DNA of 64,000 nucleotides from Clostridiales bacterium (GCA_022787165.1 JALFVL010000002.1:42795-106794), one strand, 5' to 3'. Shown: positions 43,582-52,630, numbered from the stretch's first letter. Numbers and translations: made by a program. The notes: generated by a model from the letters alone, not told the origin.

Positions 43582-44400
43582 ATGCGCATTCGCTATCTCC
43601 CCGCCGACCCGGCGGGCAACCTGACGGGTCTCGTCCTTACGCCGGTGCTCCCCGGCGAGCGCGCCGCGCTGGCGGCGAGGCTGATGGCCGCTTGCCCGGA
43701 GGGCTTTGACCAGATCGGCTATGCCGACGAAGCGAGCCTCGATGCGCCGCTGCCGCGCCTTGACATGATGGGCGGCGAATTCTGCGGCAACGCGGCGCGC
43801 GCGTTCGGTCTGATGGTCGCGCGGCGGCGGGGGCTGACGCGGGGGAGCCTCTGCGTGTCCGTGAGCGGCGCGGCGGATCCCGTGCCGGTGGAGTTTGACG
43901 CGCAGCGGGGCGAGGCCTTTGCGCAGATGGCGCTGCCGCGGGACGTCGTGCGCATCCGCGCGCTGGGAGAGGCGCTCGATGTCGTCTGCATGGAGGGCAT
44001 CGCGCATGCCGTCGTGACGCGGGCGCCCTCGCAGGAGGCCGCCGACGCCGTGCTCGCCGCGATGCCCGAGGCCCCGGCGCAGGGCGTGCTCTTTTGGGAG
44101 GGCGCGCGCATGACGCCGCTCGTCCGGGTCGGCGCGTCGGGCACCTGCGTCTGGGAGGGGAGCTGCGGCTCCGGCACGGCGGCGCTGGCGTTTCTGCGCG
44201 CGCGCGGCCTTGAGGATGGCGAGCACGATTTCGCGTTTGACGAGCCGGCGGGGCGGCTGCACGCGCGCGTGCGCGTTGAGGCCGGGCAGCCCGTGCGCAT
44301 CGTCATGGGCGGCGGCGTCACGCTCGGAGCGGAGAGGGAGATTGAGATCCAAGCTCCGCTTTGCAGCCTGCGGACGGGAGCCTCACCCAGTTCCTTCTGA
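43582..44400 (+). CDS. DapF/CntK-like cofactor-independent amino-acid epimerase
   Basis: The 272-residue protein keeps both catalytic cysteines of the diaminopimelate epimerase fold: GGEFCGNAARAFG (about Cys74) and EGSCGSGTAALAF (about Cys196). Its N-terminus, RYLPADPAGNLTGLVL, lacks the GLGNDF motif of true DapF and instead resembles racemases such as the histidine racemase CntK of staphylopine synthesis. It may racemise another amino acid; no metallophore synthase is adjacent. The last 20 residues look unrelated to the fold. The ATG follows AGGAGGG. Confidence 0.8.
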   Translation: MRIRYLPADPAGNLTGLVLTPVLPGERAALAARLMAACPEGFDQIGYADEASLDAPLPRLDMMGGEFCGNAARAFGLMVARRRGLTRGSLCVSVSGAADPVPVEFDAQRGEAFAQMALPRDVVRIRALGEALDVVCMEGIAHAVVTRAPSQEAADAVLAAMPEAPAQGVLFWEGARMTPLVRVGASGTCVWEGSCGSGTAALAFLRARGLEDGEHDFAFDEPAGRLHARVRVEAGQPVRIVMGGGVTLGAEREIEIQAPLCSLRTGASPSSF

Positions 44401-44584
44401 ACCACCGGGCACACAGGCAGAAAGCCGTATAAAAGCACAGACAAACCTCCCCAAAGTGCGGCATTCAATAAGCCAGTCAACAGCCACAGCAGTTCCCCTG
44501 CAGTGGTTGTTCCTGCTCCTCATTCTGTGATACGGTAATATGGAGGCGGACAGACCTAAAAATCGGAATTTGCGGAGGAAAACT

Positions 44585-44947
44585 ATGAAATACAAAGGAA
44601 CGCTTATTGTTGTTAAAGATTGTAACCGTGCGCTAAAGTTTTATCGTGATATGTTTGGGTTTCAACTGCTTCAGGATAACGATGGAAATATGGAATTGAC
44701 GAATAACTTGTATTTGCAGGAGTTGGGTTACTGGGAAGATTTCACGAAAAAACGCATCATTTCAAACAGCAATCAGTCTGAATTATATTTTGAAGAACCT
44801 AACATAGAACAATTTGTAGAGCGTCTTGAGACACTTTACCCTGAAACCGAATATGTCAATCGCTTGATGACACACAGCTGGGGGCAAAAGGTGGTCAGAT
44901 TTTATGACCCTGACGGTAATCTGATCGAAGTCGGAACACCTGTATAA
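44585..44947 (+). CDS. VOC/glyoxalase-fold protein in AT-rich DNA
   Basis: The 120-residue single VOC domain has the typical beta-alpha-beta start (GTLIVVKDCNRALKFYRDMF) and the end FYDPDGNLIEVGTPV with the metal-site glutamate. Such proteins include lactoylglutathione lyase-like enzymes and drug-binding resistance proteins. Its base composition (about 40 % GC) and codon use (AAA, TTA, AAT, TAT) are unlike every neighbour, which suggests recent transfer. It has its own GGAGG site and a terminator follows. Confidence 0.88.
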   Translation: MKYKGTLIVVKDCNRALKFYRDMFGFQLLQDNDGNMELTNNLYLQELGYWEDFTKKRIISNSNQSELYFEEPNIEQFVERLETLYPETEYVNRLMTHSWGQKVVRFYDPDGNLIEVGTPV

Positions 44948-45035
44948 TCAGCTCGACAGCTTCCAGTTTGTCGAACAGATACGAGGGCGCATTTCTATAC
45001 GGGTCAAGCCCCGTATGTGTGCTCTGCGAAACAGA

Positions 45036-45088
45036 AGGCGCTGCCTCTCATGGCTTGATTTCGCCATTTTGAGACAGCGCCCCTTTTG
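45036..45088 (+). terminator. Terminator after the VOC gene
   Basis: AAGGCGCTG-CTCTCA ... TGAGA-CAGCGCC forms a stem with a loop of about 20 nt followed by CCCTTTT. Confidence 0.65.
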
Positions 45089-45130
45089 TCGGCAATCTGA
45101 AATTGGCTCCCCAGCCGCTTTTTTGATCAA

Positions 45131-45228
45131 AACCGGCATGATGCCGGTTGCATTTCCGACCAAGTGATGCAAGTCCCATGGCTTTGAGGCCGAGTCCGAA
45201 GCTTTGCAGAGAGACTTTCAGAGTAAAA
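45131..45228 (-). repeat. Family B repeat, copy B4 (diverged)
   Basis: The minus strand reads TTTACTCTGAAAG... to TCGGAAATGCAACCGGCATC and the palindrome CCGGCATGATGCCGG at 45133-45147. It is clearly related to B3/B5 but with many substitutions. It lies in the 434-bp gap before the sigma factor gene; no gene was seen in that gap. Confidence 0.8.
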
Positions 45229-45382
45229 AGTATATTTGCGAACGAAAACACCGGCCATCGCCCGTCTATACAGGCGAACTCCCACAGAGGAGACGCACGC
45301 GTGAAAACGCGCGAAGGAACGAATCGGGCGATGAGCGTGCCCAACGGGCCCGGGGCGCTTCATCCCCAAGGAGGACATACAA

Positions 45383-45880
45383 ATGGACAACACCCACATG
45401 AGCATTGAGGATATGATCGACGCCTACGGCGACGAGCTGCTTCGGCTGTGTACGCTGTATCTGGGCGACAGGCAGCTCGCGGAGGACGCCTTTCAGACTG
45501 CCGTCATCAAGGCGTGGCGGCATCTGAATACCTTTCGCGGGGAGAGCAGCCTCAAGACCTGGCTCTTTCGCATCGGGGTCAACGTCTGCCGGGATACGCT
45601 CCGCTCCGGCTGGTTTCGCCTGCGCAGGCGCTGCGAGCCGCTCGACGCGCTCGCGCTTTCGCAAGGCGCGCCGCAATCCGAGGCGGCGGGCGAGGTCACG
45701 CAGGCCGTGCTCGCCCTGCCGGGCAAATACCGCGAGGTGATCGTGCTCTACTACTATGAGGATATGAAGATTCGGGAGATCGCTGCCACGCTCCATCTCC
45801 CGGCGAACTCGGTATCGACCCGCCTGCGGCGCGCAAGGGCGCTGCTGGGCGAGGCGCTGAAAGGAGAGATCGAGGCATGA
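45383..45880 (+). CDS. ECF RNA polymerase sigma factor
   Basis: The 165-residue sigma-70 family ECF factor has region 2 (YGDELLRLCTLYLGDRQLAE, FQTAVIKAWRHLNTFRGES, LKTWLFRIGVNVCRD) and region 4 (ALPGKYREVIVLYYYEDMKI, AATLHLPANSVSTRLRRARA). It overlaps the next gene by 4 nt (ATGA), the usual link of a sigma factor with its anti-sigma factor. The ATG follows AAGGAGG. An autoregulated promoter is likely but was not identified. Confidence 0.93.
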   Translation: MDNTHMSIEDMIDAYGDELLRLCTLYLGDRQLAEDAFQTAVIKAWRHLNTFRGESSLKTWLFRIGVNVCRDTLRSGWFRLRRRCEPLDALALSQGAPQSEAAGEVTQAVLALPGKYREVIVLYYYEDMKIREIAATLHLPANSVSTRLRRARALLGEALKGEIEA

Positions 45881-47082
45881 AAAAGGAAACGGTTTCGCGG
45901 CAGCTGCGCGAGGGCATGCGCGGCGTGCGCGTCTCCCCGCAGCTGCGCGTGCAGGTACTGACAGCGGCACAGGGAAGGAAGCCCGGCATGAACAGGACGC
46001 TCTCGGCGGTGTTGGCCGCCGTGCTGCTGCTGGCGGCGCTCAGCGCCGTCGCGCTGGCGGCGGGCCGCGCGGGCATGCTCGACTTCATTGGCCGCTTCCA
46101 GGACGTGGAGATCCCGCCCGACGCGGCGGACTACATCGTCAGCGACACGGCCTCGCTGCGCGTGGGCGGCGCGACGGCCCACGTCCGCGAGCTCTACTAT
46201 GACGGACGGACGGTTCGCCTGACGATTGACGTGACGCCCGACACCGCAGACATGCTGCTCCTGGGGCCGGACTGCCGGATGGACGATGCCTGGAGCTTCC
46301 TGACGCAGAGCGGTCAGGGCGGGGAAGCGGAGGCGCGCACCGTGCTGGACGTCTATCACGAGCGGGGCTATGCCTCCGCGTGGCGTGTCAACGTCTCTAC
46401 GCAGGAGGAGGCACAGGGCACAGCCGGGGGCTGGCTCGACTATGTGCTTGGCGAGGACGGCACGCTGACGCTCTGCAAGCAGCAGTTGTTTGAGGATGAC
46501 CGGGCGCAGCGCGAGGTGACGCTTCGCCTCTCCCTGACGCCGCTGGAGTTCATCTCTGGCAGCGAGGACCAAAACCATGCCGCTGTCGGCGAGCTGACGC
46601 TTCCGCTGACCGCAGCTGTCGATCCCTCTGCCGCGCCCACCGAGGAGGGGGGTCTCGAGGGAGTCCATGTGAGCGAGGAGCCCGTGCTGTTTTCGGACTG
46701 TGGCGTGCGCGTCGACCGCCTGCTCATCGAGGAAAAGCCGCAGGAGCTCTACGCGACGATCGAATACACGGTCGTCGATCCGGCGCTGTTCGCGTCGCAG
46801 GAGGGCGGCCTCTGGTTCGAATTCATCGATCCGGCCTCCACGGCCGAAGCGCCGTCCGAGCAGCGGCTGACGGCGGGCATGACCGCGACGGGCGAAGTCG
46901 TGCCGCTTGATGGCGATGCCGGAACCGCCACGCGCTATGTCCAGCGGCAGACGCTGGGCAAGAGCGAGCTGCGCGGCTGCTACACGCTGCGCGCCTTCAA
47001 CTGCTGGAGCAAGGAGCGCTTTGAGACGCACGAGCTGTCCCTGCGCCCCGCGACACGGGAAGACCTGGGCGCAAAACCCTGA
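45877..47082 (+). CDS. Putative anti-sigma factor, membrane protein (DUF4179-like)
   Basis: The 401-residue protein has a short cytoplasmic N-terminus (about 1-38, VSRQLREGMRGVRVSPQLRV), one membrane helix (about 40-62, LSAVLAAVLLLAALSAVALA) and a large extracytoplasmic beta-rich domain (about 70-390). This is the layout of clostridial anti-sigma/DUF4179-like proteins paired with ECF factors. It would hold the sigma factor at the membrane and sense an envelope signal. Start overlaps the sigma gene stop. Confidence 0.8.
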   Translation: MKKETVSRQLREGMRGVRVSPQLRVQVLTAAQGRKPGMNRTLSAVLAAVLLLAALSAVALAAGRAGMLDFIGRFQDVEIPPDAADYIVSDTASLRVGGATAHVRELYYDGRTVRLTIDVTPDTADMLLLGPDCRMDDAWSFLTQSGQGGEAEARTVLDVYHERGYASAWRVNVSTQEEAQGTAGGWLDYVLGEDGTLTLCKQQLFEDDRAQREVTLRLSLTPLEFISGSEDQNHAAVGELTLPLTAAVDPSAAPTEEGGLEGVHVSEEPVLFSDCGVRVDRLLIEEKPQELYATIEYTVVDPALFASQEGGLWFEFIDPASTAEAPSEQRLTAGMTATGEVVPLDGDAGTATRYVQRQTLGKSELRGCYTLRAFNCWSKERFETHELSLRPATREDLGAKP

Positions 47083-47633
47083 TCCTCAGGCGATCCATGG
47101 CTGTCGGGCTGATGCCCGGCAGTCTTTTTCTCTGTCACACTTTCTTTCCAGGGACATTGTTCGAGGCCGTTTTTCTTCTATCATGATTCTTGAGAAAGCG
47201 CTGACCATTTACAGCTTATTCCACATCTTCGCCGACGCTGCTGTCTCTGCCAAGCGCATCTTGTGCCCTCTCAGGCGCTAACGCGCCAGCTCTCCCAAAG
47301 GGAGAGCCAAGGCGAACTGCTTGCTTTTTCAAGGAAAAACGGTTGACCTGAATTGTTGGTGATAGCCCTTGCCTCTCCCTATGGGAGAGGTGTCACGGCA
47401 ACGCCGGGACGGAGAGGGCATTCTTCATGATGATCACAGTTTTTCCTATGAAATGACCAGAGCAGGATTGATTATGTTTCCGAGCGGATGAACAGCCTGA
47501 CAATCGACATTGAGCGGCTCACCTACAAGCCTGACGACCACCCCTGCCGTGGCTGTCCGCCTCAAATCCACCATGCACAACGCCGGGAATCGCAAGGAGC
47601 GTCCGAATGCCTCGACCATGCGAGTTTCGCGGC
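47083..47633. other. Long intergenic region with MITE-like repeat, no gene
   Basis: No open frame with a ribosome site was found in these 551 bp. The base composition is lower in GC than the surroundings. The only structure seen is the inverted-repeat element at 47265-47419. Confidence 0.6.
47265..47419. repeat. MITE-like inverted repeat element (family C)
   Basis: The 155-bp element has terminal GCCCTCTC / GAGAGGGC. Each arm has its own small hairpin, CTCTCCCAAAGGGAG plus AG and CTCTCCCTATGGGAG plus AG, and facing CCAAGG / CCTTG boxes inside. No transposase is nearby. Similar GAGAGGGC/CTCTCCC elements are common between genes of gut Clostridia (from general knowledge). Confidence 0.75.
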
Positions 47634-48098
47634 TCAGCGCCCTCTCGCGGCATGCTGCTCTCCCCAGCGCATGCCCAGGGCGCGGAAGACGACCGTCGTG
47701 ACCGCCGCGCCGACGGCAATCGCGCCGACGATCTGCACGGCCTGAAGGCCGCTGGCCGCCGCGGCCGCGCCCTGATCCTCCACCAGCGCGAGCATCGCGC
47801 GGTAGAAGCTGTAGCCAGGCACGAGCGGCACGAGCGCGCTGAGCAGGAAGATCGTCGTGGGCGTGCGCATGACGCGCGCCGCAATCTCGCAGATGACGGC
47901 GATGACGACCGTCGAGAGAAAATAGCTGAAAATCATGCTCTGGCCTGCGGCGAGGCTCAGCAGCAGATAGAGCACATACCCCAGCACGCCGATGAGCGAC
48001 GAGGGCAGCAGCGTCCGCCTCGGCGCGTTGAGCAGGCAAGCCAGGCCGATCGTGCCGCCGAACGCGCCGGCAGCCCCGACGAGCAGCTCATGCATCAC
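47634..48098 (-). CDS. Threonine/serine exporter family, small subunit (ThrE C-terminal-like)
   Basis: The 154-residue protein has four or five membrane helices and the ThrE_2 pattern CLLNAPRRTLLPSSLIGVLG, AARVMRTPTTIFLLSALVPL and PGYSFYRAML. It is the split C-terminal half of ThrE, which exports threonine and serine. The start overlaps the stop of its partner by 4 nt. Confidence 0.88.
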   Translation of the reverse strand: MMHELLVGAAGAFGGTIGLACLLNAPRRTLLPSSLIGVLGYVLYLLLSLAAGQSMIFSYFLSTVVIAVICEIAARVMRTPTTIFLLSALVPLVPGYSFYRAMLALVEDQGAAAAASGLQAVQIVGAIAVGAAVTTVVFRALGMRWGEQHAARGR

Positions 48099-48859
48099 AG
48101 CAGCACCCCTCCCATCATCGACACGGCCGTCAGGCCCACATAGACGCCCAGCGCGACGGCGACTGCCAGCAGCAGCGCCTCCACCGCGCGCGTGACGCCC
48201 GAGATCAAATCGCCATACATCGTGTCACGCATGGCGGTCGTCATCAGCAGGCCCGAGAGCAGCGGCATGATGCCTCCGGCGATGACCGCGTTGACGTCGC
48301 CATAGGGAAGCCGCGCCGCAAGCGCCTGCGCAAGCACGGCAGTGATGAAGCCGCCGGCGAAGTTGCCAAGCAGCACGCCCATCTCGACGCGCGCAAAGAG
48401 CGGCTGCACGGCCTGCACAGCCAGGCCGATCAAAAACGCGACAGCAAACGCGCCCGGCCCACCGCCAAAGAGCAGGCTGAAGGACGCCGAGGTCACGGCG
48501 TAGGCGAGCAGCATCGTCCGCTGCGGCGCGCCCGGGGCCGCGGCAATCTGCCGCAGCGCGCATCCGGCCTCCTGCGCGGTCATTTCGCCGCGCTCCACAC
48601 GCCGGGAGATGTCGTTCGTCCGCTCGATGCGCGTCATGTTCGTGCCGCGGCGGCTGATGCGCAGGATGCGCGTCTTGCCCTCCGCCTCCACAAAGATCAG
48701 CGTCGGCAGCGCCGCGACGCTCACGCCCGTCAGGCAAAAGCCCGTCGCCATGCGCCGCGCCGTCTCCTCGACGCGATAGGTCTCCGCGCCGTTTTCCAGC
48801 ATGAGCTGCGCCGCGCTGCACAGCGCGTCAAGCGCGCAGCTCTGTTCCGCTTGTGTCAT
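48095..48859 (-). CDS. Threonine/serine exporter family, large subunit (ThrE N-terminal-like)
   Basis: The 254-residue protein has a soluble N-terminal part (about 1-115, LCSAAQLMLENGAETYRVEE, FVEAEGKTRILRISRRGTNM) followed by five membrane helices, the DUF1212/ThrE layout. With the next gene it makes the complete exporter as two proteins. The ATG at 48859 follows GAGG; the in-frame extension upstream crosses the promoter. Confidence 0.9.
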   Translation of the reverse strand: MTQAEQSCALDALCSAAQLMLENGAETYRVEETARRMATGFCLTGVSVAALPTLIFVEAEGKTRILRISRRGTNMTRIERTNDISRRVERGEMTAQEAGCALRQIAAAPGAPQRTMLLAYAVTSASFSLLFGGGPGAFAVAFLIGLAVQAVQPLFARVEMGVLLGNFAGGFITAVLAQALAARLPYGDVNAVIAGGIMPLLSGLLMTTAMRDTMYGDLISGVTRAVEALLLAVAVALGVYVGLTAVSMMGGVLL

Positions 48860-48912
48860 AAGAAAAACCTCGTTGTTTCTCCGGCAAACCGGGGGAATGA
48901 TCAAACGATGCC

Positions 48913-48941
48913 ATTATAGCAGAAGAGGGGAAGGGGTTCAA
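48913..48941 (-). promoter_or_regulatory. Promoter of the threonine/serine exporter operon
   Basis: On the minus strand TTGAAC and TATAAT are separated by 17 bp. Confidence 0.75.
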
Positions 48942-48992
48942 GACGAGGAGACGCGCTCCGCTGGGCAAGAGGGATCAGGAAAGATCACAAAA

Positions 48993-49023
48993 CGGCAGGC
49001 CCCTCCAAAGGAGAGGCCTGCCG
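48993..49023 (-). terminator. Terminator of kduD
   Basis: On the minus strand CGGCAGGCCTCTCC pairs with GGAGGGGCCTGCCG (with one bulge) around CTTT, followed by TTTTG. Confidence 0.8.
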
Positions 49024-49043
49024 CCTGTCTTGCAAAAAGAGGA

Positions 49044-49847
49044 TTACGGCTGCTTGCCGATGTAGGCGAGGATGCCGCCGTCGACGTAGAGGATGTGGCC
49101 GTTGACGAAGTTCGACGCGTCGGAGGCGAGGAACACCGCCGGGCCCTGCAGATCCTCGGGATCGCCCCAGCGCTCGGCCGGCGTCTTGGCGAGGATGAAG
49201 GCGTCGAACGGATGGCGGCTGCCGTCCGCCTGGCGCTCGCGCAGCGGCGCGGTCTGCGGGGTCGCGATGTAGCCCGGGCCGATGCCGTTGCACTGGATGT
49301 TCGCGCTGCCGTACTCGGAGCAGATGTTGCGGGTCAGCATCTTGAGGCCGCCCTTGGCCGCCGCGTAGGCGGAGACGGTCTCGCGGCCCAGCTCGGACAT
49401 CATGGAGCAGATGTTGATGATCTTGCCATGGCCCTTCTCGATCATGCCCGGGATGCAGGCCTTGGAGACGATGAACGGCGCGTTCAGGTCGACGTCGATG
49501 ACCTTGCGGAAGTCCTCCGCCTTCATCTCGAGCATCGGAATGCGCTTGATGATGCCGGCGTTGTTGACCAGGATGTCGATGATGCCGACCTCCTCGCGGA
49601 TCTTGGCGACGGTCGCCTGCACGGCCTCCTCATTGGTCACGTCGCAGACGTAGCCATGCGCCTTGATGCCCTTCTCGGCATAGGCGGCCAGGCCCTTGTT
49701 GACCAGGTCCTGGTTGATGTCGTTGAAGACGATGGTCGCGCCCGCCTCGGCAAACGCGGTGGCGATGGCGAAGCCGATGCCGTAGGAAGCGCCGGTGACC
49801 AGGGCGATCTTGCCCTCGAGGCTGAACTTGTTGATGAAGCTGTTCAT
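49044..49847 (-). CDS. SDR oxidoreductase, KduD/gluconate 5-dehydrogenase type
   Basis: The 267-residue SDR has TGASYGIGFAIATAF, NNAGIIKR, the catalytic Ser in CSMMSELGRE and YAAAKGG, and ends NGHILYVDGGILAYIGKQP, the KduD/IdnO ending. Next to kduI it probably reduces 2,5-diketo-3-deoxygluconate to KDG in uronate (pectin or glycosaminoglycan) breakdown. The gap to kduI contains a tandem repeat. No kdgK, kdgA or lyase gene is seen nearby. Confidence 0.88.
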   Translation of the reverse strand: MNSFINKFSLEGKIALVTGASYGIGFAIATAFAEAGATIVFNDINQDLVNKGLAAYAEKGIKAHGYVCDVTNEEAVQATVAKIREEVGIIDILVNNAGIIKRIPMLEMKAEDFRKVIDVDLNAPFIVSKACIPGMIEKGHGKIINICSMMSELGRETVSAYAAAKGGLKMLTRNICSEYGSANIQCNGIGPGYIATPQTAPLRERQADGSRHPFDAFILAKTPAERWGDPEDLQGPAVFLASDASNFVNGHILYVDGGILAYIGKQP

Positions 49848-49891
49848 GGGAAGCATCCTCCTTGATTGATGTCTGTAATCACATATCGTGT

Positions 49892-50113
49892 CTTGCGGCG
49901 GGCACAGAGCCTCAAGCACCCGCAACGCCCTTCAGAAGTGGGTCAGGCACAGCCCGCCCCAGCCGCTTGCGGCGAGCACAGAGCCTCAAGCACCTGCAAC
50001 GCCCTTCGGAAGCGGGTGCGGGCACTGCCCGCCTTAGCCGCTTGCAGCGAGCACAGAGCCGCTCGCACTATAAAACCCGTTCGGAAGCGGGTGCGGGCAC
50101 AGCCCGCTTAGCG
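49892..50113. repeat. 75-bp tandem repeat between kduI and kduD (three units)
   Basis: Units begin CTTGCGGCGGGCACAGAGCC (49892), CTTGCGGCGAGCACAGAGCC (49966) and CTTGCAGCGAGCACAGAGCC (50041), spaced 74-75 bp. Each carries GGAAGCGGGTGCGGGCAC and GCCCGC, which can form a hairpin. The last unit runs into the kduI stop codon. Confidence 0.85.
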
Positions 50114-50944
50114 CAGGTCGATGGGGTCGATGTTGTCCATGTCGTCGAATTCCTGGTTCTCGCCGCACATGCCCCAGATGAAGGTATAGTTGCTCGTGCC
50201 CACGCCGGTGTGGATCGACCAGGACGGGGAGATCACGGCCTGCTCATTGTGCATGACCAGATGGCGCGTCTCGGTCGGCTCGCCCATCATGTGGAAGACG
50301 ATGTTGTTGTCCTTGAGATCGAAATAGAAGTAGACCTCCATGCGGCGCTCGTGCGTGTGGCAGGGCATGGAATTCCAGTTGCTGCCCGGGGCGAGCTGCG
50401 TCATGCCCATGCACAGCTGGCAGCTCTGCATGACCGCCGGATGGATGTACTGGTTGATGACGCGCTTGTTGCAGGTCTCCACGGAGCCGAGCGGGCGCTT
50501 GTTGGCCTTGTCGATGTCGATCTTGACGGTCGGGTAGGTCTTGTGCGCCGGGCAGGTGTTGATGTAGAACTTCGCCGGGTTCTGAGGGTCCTCACTGGCA
50601 AAGCTCAGGGTCTTGGCGCCCATGCCGACGTAGAGGCCGTCGTACTGCTTGAGGTCGTAGACCTCGCCGTCGACGGTGATGCTGCCCTTGCCGCCGATGT
50701 TGATGACGCCCATCTCACGGCGCTGCAGGAACGTGTCGGAGGCCAGCTCCTTGCAGCCGGTCAGCTCGACGCTCGTCTTCACGGGCATGACGCCGCCCGC
50801 GATGATGCGGTCAAAGTGCGAATAGGTGAGCAGCGCCTCGTCGGGAGCGAACACCGTCTCGATGAGGTACTCGCTGCGAAGGCGGTCTGTGGTATAGTGC
50901 TTGGCGTCCGCGGACGCAGAAGGCTGGCGAACGGTCAGTTGCAT
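50108..50944 (-). CDS. kduI: 5-dehydro-4-deoxy-D-glucuronate isomerase
   Basis: The 278-residue cupin enzyme interconverts 4-deoxy-L-threo-5-hexosulose uronate and 2,5-diketo-3-deoxygluconate. It has the metal-binding cupin residues in [18 protein letters not shown] and [37 protein letters not shown] and the family C-terminus [16 protein letters not shown]. The ATG follows GAGGAGG. It precedes the KduD-like gene on the same strand. Confidence 0.96.
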   Translation of the reverse strand: MQLTVRQPSASADAKHYTTDRLRSEYLIETVFAPDEALLTYSHFDRIIAGGVMPVKTSVELTGCKELASDTFLQRREMGVINIGGKGSITVDGEVYDLKQYDGLYVGMGAKTLSFASEDPQNPAKFYINTCPAHKTYPTVKIDIDKANKRPLGSVETCNKRVINQYIHPAVMQSCQLCMGMTQLAPGSNWNSMPCHTHERRMEVYFYFDLKDNNIVFHMMGEPTETRHLVMHNEQAVISPSWSIHTGVGTSNYTFIWGMCGENQEFDDMDNIDPIDLR

Positions 50945-51157
50945 GGGAAAAACCTCCTCTTTCCAACGAATATCAAAGGTTGGCCTATACAGTATAGCAC
51001 ATTTTTTTTCGAAAGGCCAGATTTCCGCGCAAGAATGGGAAGACAACACACGAAAAAGTCAGTCAGGTTTGACAAGTGGTCTGACGATGTATGAAGGCCC
51101 TGAAAACGGGAAAGCCTATCCCGGAGCAAAGCAGAAACACGAAGGGAGGCGCTGCCC

Positions 51158-52630
51158 ATGTGCGACGACGCGATTGTGCTCTGCGGGCGGCTCTCGCGCG
51201 ACCTTGACGTGCTGCGCGCGCGCCTGGGCGCGCCGGGGAACGCCGATGTGCTGATCCGCCGGTTCCGCTCGGGCGCGTTTGAATCCGCCGTCGTGGCCAT
51301 CGACGGCATGGTCAATGTGACGACGGTCGACGAGAATATCCTCAAGCCCTGCATGGACCTGCCCGCGTCCGCCGGGGAGGACGTCGCTGAAGAGGAGCGC
51401 GTCGCCTTTCTGATGGCGCACGCCGTGTCCGTGCTGCCGGTAAAGATGGAAACGCGCGTCGACGCGCTGCTCACGGATGTGCTCAGCGGGCAGACGGCGC
51501 TGCTGTGCGAGGGCTGCGCCGAGGCTGCCATCATGGACACGCGCGGGTTTGACAAGCGCAGCGTCGGCAGGCCGGAGGCGGAAAAGGTCGTCCTCGGGCC
51601 GCACGAGAGCTTCACGGAGTCCATCCGCACGAACATCACGCTGCTGCGGCGCATCGTGCAGCGCGAGGAGCTGACGACGGAGTTCGTGCAGGCGGGCGGC
51701 AGGATGAAGACGCGCTGCGCACTGCTGTATCTGCGCGGCACGGCGGACGAAGCGATGATCTCGCGCATCCGGGGGCGGCTGGAGCGCTGCGACTACGACT
51801 TCGCGCTGACCAGCGGCGAGGTCGAGCAGCTCATCGAGGAGCACCCGATGGCGCTGATTCCCCAGTGCGTGCGCACGGAGCGCCCGGACAGGGCCGCCTC
51901 GTTCCTGGCGGAGGGGCAGGTCGTCGTGCTGACGGAGGGCTCCCCCGCCGCGCTGGGCGCGCCCTCGACGATCTACCACCAGATGCACACGCCGGACGAC
52001 AGCTCCATGCGCTGGCAGTACGGCACGTTTCTGCGCCTCGTGCGGCTGCTGGGCGTGATGATCCATCTGTTCCTGCCGGGGATGTATCTGGCTGTCCTGC
52101 GGTTTCATCAGGAGCTGCTCTCGCCCATGCTGCTGACCAGCGTGTATGAGACGAGCTCGCGCGTGCCGACGCCGGCATACCTGGAGGCGCTGCTGATGAC
52201 GCTGGCGTTTGACCTGATCAGCGAGGCGGGGCTGCGCGCGCCGGGCGAAATGGGCAACGCGCTGGGCATCGTCTCGGGCCTGATCCTCGGGCAGAGCGCC
52301 GTCAGCGCAGACATCGTCAGCCCGCTGCTGCTCATCGTCGTGGCGGCCAGCGGCCTGGGCGGCTTCTGCGTGCCCAATTACGCGCTCTCCGTCGGGCTCA
52401 AGCTCGTGCAGCTGATCCTGCTGACGGCAGGGGCCGCGGGCGGGCTCTACCTCATGGCGATCGTCACGCTTTCGCTGCTGTGCGCCGCCTGCGCGATGAA
52501 TTCCATCGGCTCGCCGCTGACCGCGCCGCTCACGCCGCACAGGCGGCATTCGCCCGATTTCCTGCTGCGCCTGCCGCTCAGGTTCCAGAAAGCGAGGGCT
52601 TTTTTTGCCGGACACAACGAAGACGGATGA
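51158..52630 (+). CDS. Spore germination protein, GerA family (A subunit)
   Basis: The 490-residue GerAA-type protein has the N-terminal soluble domain (VDGMVNVTTVDENILKP-like IDGMVNVTTVDENILKPCMD; LCEGCAEAAIMDTRGFDKRS; GRPEAEKVVLGPHESFTESI) and a membrane part from about residue 285 with LRLVRLLGVMIHLFLPGMYL and RVPTPAYLEALLMTL. It forms the ligand-gated germinant receptor with B and C subunits in the spore inner membrane. GGGAGG precedes the ATG. Its presence argues that the organism forms spores. Confidence 0.92.
   Translation: MCDDAIVLCGRLSRDLDVLRARLGAPGNADVLIRRFRSGAFESAVVAIDGMVNVTTVDENILKPCMDLPASAGEDVAEEERVAFLMAHAVSVLPVKMETRVDALLTDVLSGQTALLCEGCAEAAIMDTRGFDKRSVGRPEAEKVVLGPHESFTESIRTNITLLRRIVQREELTTEFVQAGGRMKTRCALLYLRGTADEAMISRIRGRLERCDYDFALTSGEVEQLIEEHPMALIPQCVRTERPDRAASFLAEGQVVVLTEGSPAALGAPSTIYHQMHTPDDSSMRWQYGTFLRLVRLLGVMIHLFLPGMYLAVLRFHQELLSPMLLTSVYETSSRVPTPAYLEALLMTLAFDLISEAGLRAPGEMGNALGIVSGLILGQSAVSADIVSPLLLIVVAASGLGGFCVPNYALSVGLKLVQLILLTAGAAGGLYLMAIVTLSLLCAACAMNSIGSPLTAPLTPHRRHSPDFLLRLPLRFQKARAFFAGHNEDG

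Noticed and set aside
49892..50113. Three 75-bp units considered as a small CRISPR-like array
   Set aside because: The whole unit is conserved, with no variable spacers.
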